Positions 1-7,629 of a DNA stretch of 33,384 bases are shown here, in pieces. Where the stretch lies: the NCBI GenBank assembly GCA_013697825.1, contig JACCWD010000159.1, positions 1 to 33,384 on the forward strand, given 5' to 3'. The notes under the pieces are model-generated. The model was not told the DNA's origin. It saw only the letters and a list, made by a program, of their open reading frames with translations, and did no database searches. This stretch comes from Rubrobacter sp. (GTDB lineage: Bacteria; Actinomycetota; Rubrobacteria; Rubrobacterales; Rubrobacteraceae). Made by a program: the position numbers and the translations under genes. How positions within the stretch are numbered: position 1 is the first letter of the stretch; the number at the start of each line of letters is the position of its first letter.

Positions 1-2
1 GG

Positions 3-68
3 CTGCTCGTTCTGAGCGAGGGAAACGCCGAACTCGCCGAGGTTTTGAGGAGCGGACTCGCTGCCTGA
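3..68 (+). CDS. C-terminal end of an unidentified protein (partial)
   Basis: The frame starting at base 3 reads 21 codons to a TGA at 66-68 and gives a plausible helical tail (LLVLSEGNAELAEVLRSGLAA). The rest of the gene lies outside the window. The other two plus frames give arginine-rich, non-protein-like translations. No family can be assigned from so short a tail. It points toward the convergent minus-strand dehydrogenase gene at 391. Confidence 0.4.
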   Translation: MLVLSEGNAELAEVLRSGLAA

Positions 69-390
69 AAGGGATCGCGGGCGTGCATTCGCCCCATGCA
101 TCTTCGATTAAATCAGCGGCTTCCTAAGCGAGTCATTTTGCTTCACTCCTCTCGATCAAAAGACTTTCTTTATTGCTCCCCAACCCCTTATTATGAGACT
201 TGATGCAAGTAACAGCTTACCACTTACGATCTTGTAGAAAACTAACAACCACTTTCACTGTTTATTCTTCTCGTAGATGTTTTTCTTCTATGGCTCCATT
301 TCAGAACTACCTTCTTTCAACCGCCCTAACCAGCGTAGTCAATGGAGTGGACAGATCTTTGCGAAGATCCAGCTCAATCTTGGTTATCGG
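69..390. other. AT-rich intergenic region, no gene seen
   Basis: This 322-base stretch lies between the partial gene and the convergent 3-hydroxyacyl-CoA dehydrogenase. From about 120 to 390 it is close to 40 percent GC by hand count (23/60, 21/60 and 28/60 in the three lines from 181), far below its surroundings. Short open frames exist but none has a ribosome site or family resemblance. It could be a remnant of imported DNA or an AT-rich spacer. I see no clear terminator, tRNA or insertion-sequence end. Confidence 0.5.
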
Positions 391-1233
391 CTAATAACTA
401 TAAAATCCTTCGCCGCTCTTCCGACCGAGCTTGCCGGCCCGGACGTATTCCTTGAGGATGCGCGGCGGCGTGTAAAAAGATTCGCCGAGTTCCTTGTGAA
501 CGTATTCGATCACGTCGAGGGCGACATCGAGGCCGATCATGTCGGTCATCTCGAACGGGCCGACGGGGAACCCGAGTCCCTTTTTCATTATGGCGTCGAT
601 CTCGGCCTCGCTCCCGACCCCCTCTTCGAGGAGCCGGCACGCCTCCAAAATCAGCGGCATGAGGAAGCGGTTCGCGACGAAGCCCGGAACGGCCTTCCGA
701 ACCACGAGCGGCGTTTTTCCAAATGACTTTATAAGCGCCTCGACCCGCTCGCCGGTCTCATCGCTCGTGAGGAGTCCGCGTGGAATCTCGACCCCCTCAT
801 GGAGCGGCGGCGGGGTGAAGAAGTGCGTGCCGCAAAACTTCTCCGGCCTCTTCGTCGCGGCGGCGAGTTCGGTGATGGAGATGGACGATGTGTTCGTGAG
901 GATGAGCGCGTCGGAAGGAAGTATGCCGTCAATTTCCGAAAGGATCTCCTTTTTGAGCGCGAGCTTCTCCGGCACGGCCTCGATGACGGCTTCGACGTTT
1001 CCTTCTCCGAAGTCGTCCATTTTCTCCGTCCACCGGACTCGTTCGAAGGCGGCTCCGGTGTCCTCGACGACGCCTTTCTTCTCGAAACTTTCGAGGCCGC
1101 GCCGGACGTATGCTCGGGCTTTTTCGAGGGCTTCCGGCGAAGGGTCGCACGCTATGACTTCGTGTCCGGCGGTGGCGGCGACTTGGACGATGCCCGCGCC
1201 CATCGTCCCGGTTCCGAGGATGCCGACGGACAT
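391..1233 (-). CDS. 3-hydroxyacyl-CoA (3-hydroxybutyryl-CoA) dehydrogenase
   Basis: A 280-residue NAD(P)-dependent dehydrogenase that interconverts (S)-3-hydroxyacyl-CoA and 3-ketoacyl-CoA, a cytosolic step of beta-oxidation or butyrate-type metabolism. Visible features: an N-terminal Rossmann motif GTGTMG (residues 7-12) followed by Asp30 for the NAD ribose; the NTSS motif (114-117); the catalytic His region GTHFF (His137); and a C-terminal helical domain with the GFPVGPFEMTDMIGLD signature of the family. Length matches the stand-alone Hbd/PaaH/FadB2 type. The start ATG overlaps the stop of the upstream phosphotransferase gene (TAATG), so the two are translationally coupled. The exact substrate chain length cannot be read from the sequence. 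The family is certain. Confidence 0.93.
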   Translation of the reverse strand: MSVGILGTGTMGAGIVQVAATAGHEVIACDPSPEALEKARAYVRRGLESFEKKGVVEDTGAAFERVRWTEKMDDFGEGNVEAVIEAVPEKLALKKEILSEIDGILPSDALILTNTSSISITELAAATKRPEKFCGTHFFTPPPLHEGVEIPRGLLTSDETGERVEALIKSFGKTPLVVRKAVPGFVANRFLMPLILEACRLLEEGVGSEAEIDAIMKKGLGFPVGPFEMTDMIGLDVALDVIEYVHKELGESFYTPPRILKEYVRAGKLGRKSGEGFYSY

Positions 1234-2294
1234 TAGATTCCGTCCTTTTGCGAGAGGTCGTGGGCGTGGGCCATGAGGTTTTTGACGCGCTCGCCGAAGC
1301 TGGCGAAGCGGGCGTCTTTCGTTTGCCCTTTGTGCCAGCGGGCATAGATTTGCTGGAGGATCACGGCGAGTTTGAAGTATCCGAAGACCATGTGCCAGTG
1401 GATGTCCGAGAGGTCGCGCCCGCTCTTTTGGGCGTACCGCTCGGCGAACTCCTCGCGGGTGAAGAAGTACGGGGATTTCGATACGACGGTCGGGAGGACT
1501 TCGGTGAGTTCGGGCGGGTCGTCGTGGCGCGCCCAGTACGAGAGCGAGACGGCGAGGTCGAAGAGCGGGTCGCCCACGGTCGTCATCTCCCAGTCGAGGA
1601 CGGCCCGAACCTCGGTGAGGTCGTTCGAGTCGAGCAATAAATTATTCAGCTTGAAATCGTTGTGGACGATGGTGGGTTCGGGGCTTGCGGGGATGTCTTT
1701 GGCGAGCCATTCGGTGAGGGGCTTCGCCTCGGGGATGTCGTCGGTCTTCGCTTTTTCGTAGCGGGAGATCCAACCATGCGTCTGGCGCTCCAAAAAACCC
1801 TCCGGCCTTCCGAGGTCGCCGAGTCCGGCCTCCTCGAAGTCAACCGCGTGAAGCTCGACGAGGGTGTCGACGACGGTCCGGGAAAGCCCCCGGCAAAGCT
1901 CTTTCGTCGGCTCGACGCCCTCGGGGAACTCGTCGTCGATGACCGTGCCCCTCCGCCGCTCCATCACGTAAAAAGGAGCGCCGATGAGCGATTCGTCGTC
2001 GGTGAAGAAGTACGGCTTCGGGGCGAGCGGGTACACGGGATTAAGGCTCGCGAGGATCTTCGACTCGCGCCCCATGTCGTGGGCCTTCGGGGGGACGGGG
2101 CCGAGCGGCGGTCGGCGAAGCACGCCCTCCCACTCCCCGATCCTCAAAAAATAAGTGAGGTTCGACGCGCCGGAGGGAAATTGCTCGACTTCGAGATCCC
2201 CTTCGGGGAGGTCGGGGACTTCCTCGCGGAGCCTCTTCTCGACGGCCTCCCGGTCGAAGTCTTCGCCTTCGCGCACTTTTATGGTTTCGGACAT
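1233..2294 (-). CDS. Phosphotransferase (APH family), ACAD10/11-like
   Basis: A 353-residue kinase-fold protein of the aminoglycoside phosphotransferase family. It has the catalytic loop HNDFKLNNLLLD (HxDxxxxN) and the metal-binding LDWEM motif. The whole protein resembles the kinase domain of acyl-CoA dehydrogenases ACAD10/11, which phosphorylates 4-hydroxyacyl-CoAs for their breakdown. That substrate is inference, supported by direct coupling to a hydroxyacyl-CoA dehydrogenase (TAATG overlap at 1233). I chose the ATG at 2294 because GAAGGGAGC lies just upstream; a longer frame to 2387 would run through a 7-base repeat array that is clearly leader sequence. Antibiotic resistance is an unlikely role given this context. 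Confidence 0.88.
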   Translation of the reverse strand: MSETIKVREGEDFDREAVEKRLREEVPDLPEGDLEVEQFPSGASNLTYFLRIGEWEGVLRRPPLGPVPPKAHDMGRESKILASLNPVYPLAPKPYFFTDDESLIGAPFYVMERRRGTVIDDEFPEGVEPTKELCRGLSRTVVDTLVELHAVDFEEAGLGDLGRPEGFLERQTHGWISRYEKAKTDDIPEAKPLTEWLAKDIPASPEPTIVHNDFKLNNLLLDSNDLTEVRAVLDWEMTTVGDPLFDLAVSLSYWARHDDPPELTEVLPTVVSKSPYFFTREEFAERYAQKSGRDLSDIHWHMVFGYFKLAVILQQIYARWHKGQTKDARFASFGERVKNLMAHAHDLSQKDGI

Positions 2295-2340
2295 GGTCGC
2301 TCCCTTCGGTCGCTTGTCGCTCCGCCTTCGGCTCCGCTCC

Positions 2341-2385
2341 GGTTTTTGGTTTTTGGTTTTTGCCAATAACCCACAACCAATAACC
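2341..2385 (-). repeat. Inverted heptamer array in the leader of the phosphotransferase gene
   Basis: Read on the minus strand, the 5' leader has three 7-base units of GGTT type (GGTTATT, GGTTGTG, GGTTATT), then GGC, then three AAAAACC units. The two halves are inversely complementary with mismatches, so RNA or single-stranded DNA could fold back. The same layout occurs in the leaders at 20819 and 25651. It lies between the comB stop and the ATG at 2294. Confidence 0.7.
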
Positions 2386-2391
2386 ATTTCG

Positions 2392-3147
2392 CTATTTACG
2401 GCTCCCGCTCCTCGCGTCTTCGACTTCTTCGACGAGATGGAGGAGGTCGTCTTTCAGTTCCGGCACCGCTTCGCTCGCGCCGACTTCGGCGGCGTATCGG
2501 AGGGTTTTTTCGTATCCCGCCTCGGAGAACCATTTTCCGGCTCGGCCTCGGGAGACGGCTTCGAGGGGGTTCCCGTCGTGGCGTTCGGCGAAGTCGAGGG
2601 CGAGGAGGGCGGAGTCGCCGAGCTTCCAGTTTTCGGTGTTCATGTGGGAGATTATTTCGGCGGCTCCGGCGAAGTCCTCCATGCCGAAGTGGCCCCGGCT
2701 CCCGGCGCACACGAGGTATGCGGTGTCGGTTTCGATGGAGTCGAGGTATCTTCCGACGGCGGGGGCGTTTCGCATGCTTCCGACGAGGACTTTGTCGGCT
2801 TCGGAGGAGGCGGCGAGGGCGCGGGTTCCGTTCGTGGTGACGAAGACGACGTCCTTGCCGGAGACGACCTCGGGCGGGTATTCCTCCGGGAGGGGGCCGA
2901 GGTCGAAGTCCTCGACCATGAAGCCGCCTTGCTCGCCGCCCCGGATGAGGGTCGAGGCGTCGAGCGGCGCGCAAATCCTCTCGGACTCCTCGACGCTTCC
3001 GGCGACGAATACCTTTCGCGCGCCGTTCTCGAAGATCGTCACGAGCGTCGTCGTTGCGAGGATCACGTCAAGTACGACGACGGTGGAGCCGGGGAGGTTT
3101 TCGGGGACTATCTCCCGGCGCGTCATCATGACTCTGAGTCTCTTCAC
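2392..3147 (-). CDS. comB: ComB family 2-phosphosulfolactate phosphatase-like protein
   Basis: A 251-residue protein of the ComB family (COG2045). In methanogens ComB hydrolyses 2-phosphosulfolactate to sulfolactate during coenzyme M synthesis. The family is widespread in bacteria, where its role is mostly unproven. Recognisable features are VVVLDVILATTT near the N-terminus, the GGEQGG segment, VFVTTNGTRAL and the VCAGSRG motif. I chose the GTG at 3147: it has GGGGGAG seven bases upstream and gives an N-terminus (MKRLRVMMT) of family type, whereas the internal ATGs at 3129 and 3126 lack a ribosome site. A longer open frame to 3639 runs antisense to another gene. A sulfonate role would suit the sulfur-related genes further along, but that is inference. 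Confidence 0.85.
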   Translation of the reverse strand: MKRLRVMMTRREIVPENLPGSTVVVLDVILATTTLVTIFENGARKVFVAGSVEESERICAPLDASTLIRGGEQGGFMVEDFDLGPLPEEYPPEVVSGKDVVFVTTNGTRALAASSEADKVLVGSMRNAPAVGRYLDSIETDTAYLVCAGSRGHFGMEDFAGAAEIISHMNTENWKLGDSALLALDFAERHDGNPLEAVSRGRAGKWFSEAGYEKTLRYAAEVGASEAVPELKDDLLHLVEEVEDARSGSRK

Positions 3148-3271
3148 GAAGTCTCTCCCCCGTTGTCGTGGATGGCATTTCGGCAAATCATACAAGACGA
3201 GCCGCGATGGATGCGCGGCCGCCCCTTCGTGAAATAGAATATCCGAGAGGAGAAGGTGCCGAATATCGGGA

Positions 3272-3711
3272 GTGAGCGTGGGCGAGATAGAGAAATCCGG
3301 CGAGGGTAGTTCGGGCGAAGACAATTCAACGGCGGCGTACACGACCGTCGCGGTCGGCTTCGCGTTACTCGTGGCCGCCGTACTCGTCGTCATAACCGTC
3401 GGCACGCCCGCGGCGGGGATCGGGTTCGTGATCGGCGCCGCCGTGTGCCTCGGATGGGCGATTCCGCAAATCGCAAAAACCGGAGAAGCCTCCCCGCCCC
3501 CGACAGCCGGGAGAAGGAACTCCTCTCCGCCATCCGGGAGCATGAAGGCTCCATCACCCCCGCCGAGGCCGCGATGGAAACGTCGCTCACCGTGAAAGAG
3601 GCCGACCGGATGCTCTCCGAGCTTGCGTCGGGCGGTCATCTCGCCGTCGAAAGCGATGGGGGGTTGCTCGTGTATTCATTGCCGCAAAGGCGGAAGAGGG
3701 AGATCGAATAG
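3272..3711 (+). pseudogene. Two-TM, winged-helix-like small protein, frameshifted
   Basis: Two overlapping frames make one sensible protein. The first, from GTG at 3272, encodes an acidic N-terminus and two hydrophobic segments (about residues 24-42 and 47-62: VGFALLVAAVLVVITVG, then IGFVIGAAVCLGWA). The second carries a helix-turn-helix-like domain (EKELLSAIREHEGSITPAEAAM, then a wing-like GGHLAVESDGG). The frames join if one C is added to the CCCC run at 3492-3495, giving a 146-residue protein with junction GEASPAPDSREKEL. As written, the first frame continues as low-complexity Pro/Arg sequence to 3595. Membrane-anchored winged-helix proteins of this kind exist but I cannot name the family. 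It is divergent from comB. Sequencing error and true decay are both possible. An alternative start is the GTG at 3278. Confidence 0.6.
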
Positions 3712-3721
3712 TCGGTTTCGG

Positions 3722-4018
3722 CTATGCGGTGGCGCTGTACCGCCGGTTACCCGAGTATGGGCCGCCCGGCGTATCGAGTCGGTAAAGTGGCTCGGGCATC
3801 GGGTCTCCGAATTCTCGGGCGACTTCGATGTTTCCGGCGATGGCGTCGCGTATCTGGCACGCGGCCTCTTCGACCGTTTCACCGTGGGCGGTGCAAAACT
3901 TTATATCCGGCGTCCACGCGACAAAGGCTTCGTCGGCGTCGCTCCACTGGATGCGAACCTCGAAACGGTCGGCCATTTTGTAAGTTTCGGAGCCGGGGTC
4001 GATCTCTTTCGCACACAT
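3722..4018 (-). CDS. hicB: HicB-like antitoxin
   Basis: A 98-residue protein with the HicB fold, the likely antitoxin that binds and neutralises HicA. Family features are the beta-hairpin start FEVRIQWSDADEAFVAWTPD and the helix HGETVEEAACQIRDAIAGNI. There is no added ribbon-helix-helix or HTH domain at the C-terminus, so by itself it may not bind DNA. The start at 4018 is well supported: AGGAGG lies seven bases upstream and the ATG overlaps the hicA stop as TAATG. The later ATG at 3976 lacks a ribosome site. The toxin gene comes first, the usual HicAB order. Confidence 0.85.
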   Translation of the reverse strand: MCAKEIDPGSETYKMADRFEVRIQWSDADEAFVAWTPDIKFCTAHGETVEEAACQIRDAIAGNIEVAREFGDPMPEPLYRLDTPGGPYSGNRRYSATA

Positions 4019-4275
4019 TACAAATCCTCCTGATCCAGGCCGAAGTCTATCAGCATCTCGCGTATTTGAGCGACCTGGTTTGGTTTCGCTTGCGAACCTC
4101 TCGGCTGCAAGTTCGGGCGATATGGTACGCCCTCCCGCTTGAAGACGTGATGCGAGCCGACGACCCGCTCATGAAACCCGAGCCTCGCGAGCAAACCACA
4201 AAGATCGTCGAATCTAATATTCTTGTCCGAGGAACCGGAAAGCACCCGATCCCGCACCTTCTCCCACTTCCCCAC
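4018..4275 (-). CDS. hicA: HicA-like mRNA interferase toxin
   Basis: An 85-residue HicA-type toxin of the double-stranded-RNA-binding fold, expected to cleave mRNA. It has the family core LCGLLARLGFHERVVGSHHVF with the catalytic His in GSHH, followed by NLQPRGSQAKPNQVAQIREML. It begins about ten bases after the stop of the crotonase gene on the same strand, so the toxin-antitoxin pair sits at the tail of a fatty-acid/ketone-body operon rather than on an obvious mobile element. The GTG at 4275 lacks a well-spaced ribosome site; a GTG slightly downstream (the VRDRVL region) with GGGAGAAG before it is an alternative. Confidence 0.85.
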   Translation of the reverse strand: MGKWEKVRDRVLSGSSDKNIRFDDLCGLLARLGFHERVVGSHHVFKREGVPYRPNLQPRGSQAKPNQVAQIREMLIDFGLDQEDL

Positions 4276-4285
4276 GGCCGCCGAC

Positions 4286-5068
4286 TCATCTCCCCGTGAA
4301 ACTCGCCTCCCGCTTCTCGAAGAACGCCGCGACCCCTTCTTTGTGGTCTTCGGTGTACCCGCAGAAAGTCTGTCCCTTCGCCTCGGCCTCCAAAGCCGCT
4401 TCGAGGTCGCTCTCGAAGCTCGCGTAAAGCGAATGCTTTATTTGCCCCATCGCCTTCGTCGGAAGGGCGGCGAGCTTTTCGGCGAGCGCGGAGGCTTCGT
4501 CCACGAGAGAGTCTTCGGAGACGACTTTGTTCACGAGGCCGATGCGGTGCGCCTCCTCGGCTTCGACGGCGTCGCCCGTCATGCTCATCTCCATCGCCCG
4601 CCCGAGGCCGACGATGCGGGGAAGGAAGAAGGAGACTCCGGCATCGGGCATCAGCCCGATCCTCACGAACGCCACCGAGAACTTCGCGGATTCCGAAGCG
4701 ACGCGCATGTCGCAAGCGAGAGCCATCCCCATCCCCGCCCCGTACACCGGGCCGTGGAGCGCGGCGACGATCGGCTTCTCCATCCGAACCATCTTCACAA
4801 TGGCGCGGCTATACGTCTGGCGAAGATACTCCCCGAGGTCGGGATCTTCCTCCGAACGCACGCTTGAAAGGTCGGCTCCCGCCGAGAAACCACGCCCCTC
4901 GCCTCGAAGCACGACGCACCGTATCTCCTCGTCGGCCTCGACTTCTTCGAGGGCCGCGTAAAGCTCCTCGTGCATCGTCCCGTCGAAGGCGTTGAGTCTT
5001 TCGGGGCGGTCGAGCGCGATGGTCGCCACGCCGCCTTTCTTCTCGAACGTGATCGCCTCGGGCATCAT
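4286..5068 (-). CDS. Enoyl-CoA hydratase/isomerase family protein, PaaG-like isomerase
   Basis: A 260-residue crotonase-fold enzyme acting on CoA thioesters. The oxyanion-hole regions are present (FSAGADLSSV and HGPVYGAGMG). The two glutamates of true enoyl-CoA hydratases are absent (Gly and Arg stand at the aligned sites). Instead it has MPDAG (Asp142), the catalytic aspartate position of PaaG and related delta3-delta2 enoyl-CoA isomerases, followed by FFLPRIVGLGRAMEM. I therefore favour an isomerase, either of unsaturated fatty acyl-CoA or of ring-epoxide CoA intermediates. No other paa genes are present, so phenylacetate degradation is not supported. The start is ATGATG after AAAAGGAGCC; the second ATG at 5065 has the better spacing. 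Confidence 0.88.
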   Translation of the reverse strand: MMPEAITFEKKGGVATIALDRPERLNAFDGTMHEELYAALEEVEADEEIRCVVLRGEGRGFSAGADLSSVRSEEDPDLGEYLRQTYSRAIVKMVRMEKPIVAALHGPVYGAGMGMALACDMRVASESAKFSVAFVRIGLMPDAGVSFFLPRIVGLGRAMEMSMTGDAVEAEEAHRIGLVNKVVSEDSLVDEASALAEKLAALPTKAMGQIKHSLYASFESDLEAALEAEAKGQTFCGYTEDHKEGVAAFFEKREASFTGR

Positions 5069-5083
5069 GGCTCCTTTTCGTCT

Positions 5084-5610
5084 TTATTCGTGGACGGGCG
5101 GAAACAGGGTTCTCGCGTGTCTTTCGAGGATTTCATTGTCGCTCATTCCGGCGACGATCTCCGCGACTTCCCCTCGGAGATATGGGGCTTCCTCGCGTAT
5201 ACGTCCATCCCCGCGTCCGTGAACGGCGTCTTCGAAAAGTGCGTCGCCGCCCACTCCACATACTCTTCATCGTGGCCGAGGAGGAACCACTCGCTCGTGA
5301 TCGGGCGCATGAGTCCGGCTCCCCTCCACAAGAACCGAGAAGGGCGATCCGGCCCCCGCACGTCGAATCCGACGATTTTTCGCGGAGGCTTCCCGATGGG
5401 GCCGTATCGCACCGTGTCCCGAAGCCGCGCTCGCGGTTCGAACTCGACCGGGGTATACGTCACGGACGGGTTCCTCCGCGTCCGCCAGAATTCGAGGTTA
5501 GTTCGGACGACACACCACACACCGAGCATCTTGTGGACATCCACCTCCCCGAAGCGCTCCCTCGCGTTCCGAAGAATCCACTCTTCGAGGCTCGACAAAA
5601 CCGCGTCCAT
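5084..5610 (-). CDS. Lipocalin-like domain protein, C-terminus frameshifted
   Basis: As written the frame runs 155 codons to a TGA at 5143 and ends in a basic, unconvincing tail. Adding one C (plus strand) to the CCCC run at 5170-5173 extends it to a TAA at 5084-5086. The new tail reads ISEGEVAEIVAGMSDNEI and ends TLFPPVHE, giving 175 residues that stop 15 bases before the next gene. The body resembles bacterial and fungal lipocalin-like proteins: GVWCVVRTNLEFWRTRRNP, VTYTPVEFEPRARLRD, FLWRGAG, TSEWFLLG and TPFTDAGMDVYAR. No enzyme residues can be assigned; binding of a small hydrophobic ligand is inference. It starts eight bases after the acetoacetyl-CoA synthetase stop, in the same operon. 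Confidence 0.7.
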
Positions 5611-5618
5611 ACTTCCGG

Positions 5619-7619
5619 CTACATTCTCCCGGCGAGTTCGACGTACCGGTCGAGGATGTCCGGGTTCGCGAGGGATTCTTTGCTCGCGGCTTTCTCCGGC
5701 GGCGTGCCGGAGAGGATCTTCTTTATAGGGACTTCGAGCTTCTTCCCGTTCAATGTGCGCGGAACCTCCTCGACTTGCAATATTTCATCCGGCACGTGCC
5801 TCGGCGAGCATCGGTCGCGTATGGAGGATACGATGCTCTTCTTCAACTCTTCGTCGAGTTCCCCCCCCTCTTTGAGGACAACGAAGAGCGGCATGAACGC
5901 CGATCCGTCGTCCTTGTGGATGTCAACGACGAGGGAATCAGCGACCTCTTCCACGCTCTCGACGGCGGAATATATCTCGCTCGTCCCCATCCGCACGCCG
6001 CCCCGGTTTATGGTCGAGTCGCTACGCCCGTATATGACGCACGCGCCGGACTCTTTTATGAGGAGCCAGTCCCCGTGGCGCCACACGCCCGGATACACGC
6101 CGAAATAACTGTCGAGGTATCGTTCGCCGTCCGGGTCGTTCCACAAATAAATCGGCATCGAGGGCATCGGCTCGGTGACGACGAGCTCCCCGACGCGCCC
6201 GATGTGGGGGTTCCCCTCCTCGTCGTACGACTCGACCTTCGCGCCGAGCGAGGGGGCTTGCAATTCGCCGCTTCGCACCGGAAGCGTCGCGACCCCGCCG
6301 ACGAACGCCGTGCAAAGGTCGGTGCCGCCGCTCGTCGAGAAGAGCCACAAATCTTCGCTCTCGTCCCGCCTCACGTTTTCGTAAACCCAGTCGAAACCCT
6401 CCGGCGGGAGCGGCGAACCCGTCGAGCCGATGGCCTTCAAGTTCGAGAGGTCAAAGTCCTTAGCGGGTTCGACCTCGGCTTTCATGCACGCGGTGAGATA
6501 GCTCGCGCTCGTCCCGAAGATGGTCATCCCGGTCTCCTCGGCGAACTTCCACATCACGTCCATGTCCGGGTGGCCGGGGTTCCCGTCGTAAAGGAGGGCG
6601 GTCGCCCCGGTGAGGAGGCTCGCCGCGACGATGTTCCACATCATCCACCCCGTCGTCGTGAACCAGAAAAACCGCTCGCCCGGCCCCACATCCATTTGTA
6701 TGCCCACGGCTTTGAGGTGTTCAACGAGGCATCCGCCGTGACCTTGAACAATGGCTTTCGGAAGCCCGGTCGTCCCCGACGAATAAAGAACCCACAAAGG
6801 ATGGTCGAACGGAACTTGCTCGAACGGAAGCTCCGCCCCCTCGTTCTCCGAAACGATCTCGTCCCAGAAAACAACGTTCTCGTCGAGTTCGCCCGTGTCC
6901 GACTCCTCGTTCAAATACGGGAGCACGACGGTTTTTTCGAGGCTCGGCATCTCGCGCTGGAGCCTCGCCACGACGTTCATGCGATCGAAGCCTTTGCCGC
7001 CGTATCGGTATCCGTCGCACGCGATGAGGACTTTCGGCTCGATCTGGGCGAACCGGTCCACGACGCTCCCCGCCCCGAAGTCCGGCGAACACCCCGACCA
7101 AACCGCCCCGATGGAAGCCGTCGCAAGGAAAGCGACGATCGCCTCGGGGATGTTCGGAATATACGCGACCACCCGATCGCCGCGCTCCACCCCAAGCTTT
7201 TTCAGTCCGGCGGCGAAGGCGGCGGTCTTTTGCTCGAGTTCGCGCCACGTCATCTCCGAAAGCTCGGGCCGGGTCTCCGAACGGCTCATGAGCGCGGGTT
7301 CGTCGGGACGCTCGGCGGCGTTTTTGAGTATGTTCTCCGCATAATTGAGTTCCGCTCCGGGAAACCATTCGGCTCCGGGCATCCCACGCTTTCCGATGAC
7401 TCGCTCGTACGGTTTCGACGCGGAGACGTCACAATACTCCCATACCGACTCCCAGAAACCTTCGAGGTCGGTGGCGGACCACTCCCACAGAGATCCATAA
7501 TCCCCGAAAGAATGGCCCTTCTCCTCTTCGAGCCACCTCATATACGCGGCGATTCTGGAATTCTTTCGGAAACTCTCCGAAGGTTTCCAGAGAAGTTTCC
7601 CTTCCGTCGCTTCGGTCAT
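5619..7619 (-). CDS. aacS: Acetoacetyl-CoA synthetase (acetoacetate--CoA ligase)
   Basis: A 666-residue cytosolic ANL-superfamily ligase that converts acetoacetate, ATP and CoA into acetoacetyl-CoA. Length and the N-terminal pattern (WKPSESFRKNSRIAAYMRWLEE, then FPGAELNYAENIL) are diagnostic of AacS rather than acetyl-CoA synthetase. The P-loop-like YSSGTTGLPKAI lies at about 279-290, the WFTTTGWMMWN segment follows, and the C-terminal catalytic lysine is in TLNGKK (Lys626). It is directly downstream of 3-hydroxybutyrate dehydrogenase with a 10-base gap, so the pair converts 3-hydroxybutyrate to acetoacetyl-CoA. This fits use of ketone bodies or of monomers from polyhydroxybutyrate. Confidence 0.95.
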   Translation of the reverse strand: MTEATEGKLLWKPSESFRKNSRIAAYMRWLEEEKGHSFGDYGSLWEWSATDLEGFWESVWEYCDVSASKPYERVIGKRGMPGAEWFPGAELNYAENILKNAAERPDEPALMSRSETRPELSEMTWRELEQKTAAFAAGLKKLGVERGDRVVAYIPNIPEAIVAFLATASIGAVWSGCSPDFGAGSVVDRFAQIEPKVLIACDGYRYGGKGFDRMNVVARLQREMPSLEKTVVLPYLNEESDTGELDENVVFWDEIVSENEGAELPFEQVPFDHPLWVLYSSGTTGLPKAIVQGHGGCLVEHLKAVGIQMDVGPGERFFWFTTTGWMMWNIVAASLLTGATALLYDGNPGHPDMDVMWKFAEETGMTIFGTSASYLTACMKAEVEPAKDFDLSNLKAIGSTGSPLPPEGFDWVYENVRRDESEDLWLFSTSGGTDLCTAFVGGVATLPVRSGELQAPSLGAKVESYDEEGNPHIGRVGELVVTEPMPSMPIYLWNDPDGERYLDSYFGVYPGVWRHGDWLLIKESGACVIYGRSDSTINRGGVRMGTSEIYSAVESVEEVADSLVVDIHKDDGSAFMPLFVVLKEGGELDEELKKSIVSSIRDRCSPRHVPDEILQVEEVPRTLNGKKLEVPIKKILSGTPPEKAASKESLANPDILDRYVELAGRM

Positions 7620-7629
7620 GGCCTCCTCC

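Noticed and set aside
200-394. Small plus-strand open frame in the AT-rich patch
   Set aside because: No ribosome site, no recognisable domain, and Ser/Leu-rich low-information sequence.
4286-5068. Phenylacetate degradation gene cluster
   Set aside because: Only a PaaG-like isomerase is present. No PaaABCE, PaaZ or PaaK is seen, so the pathway call is not supported.
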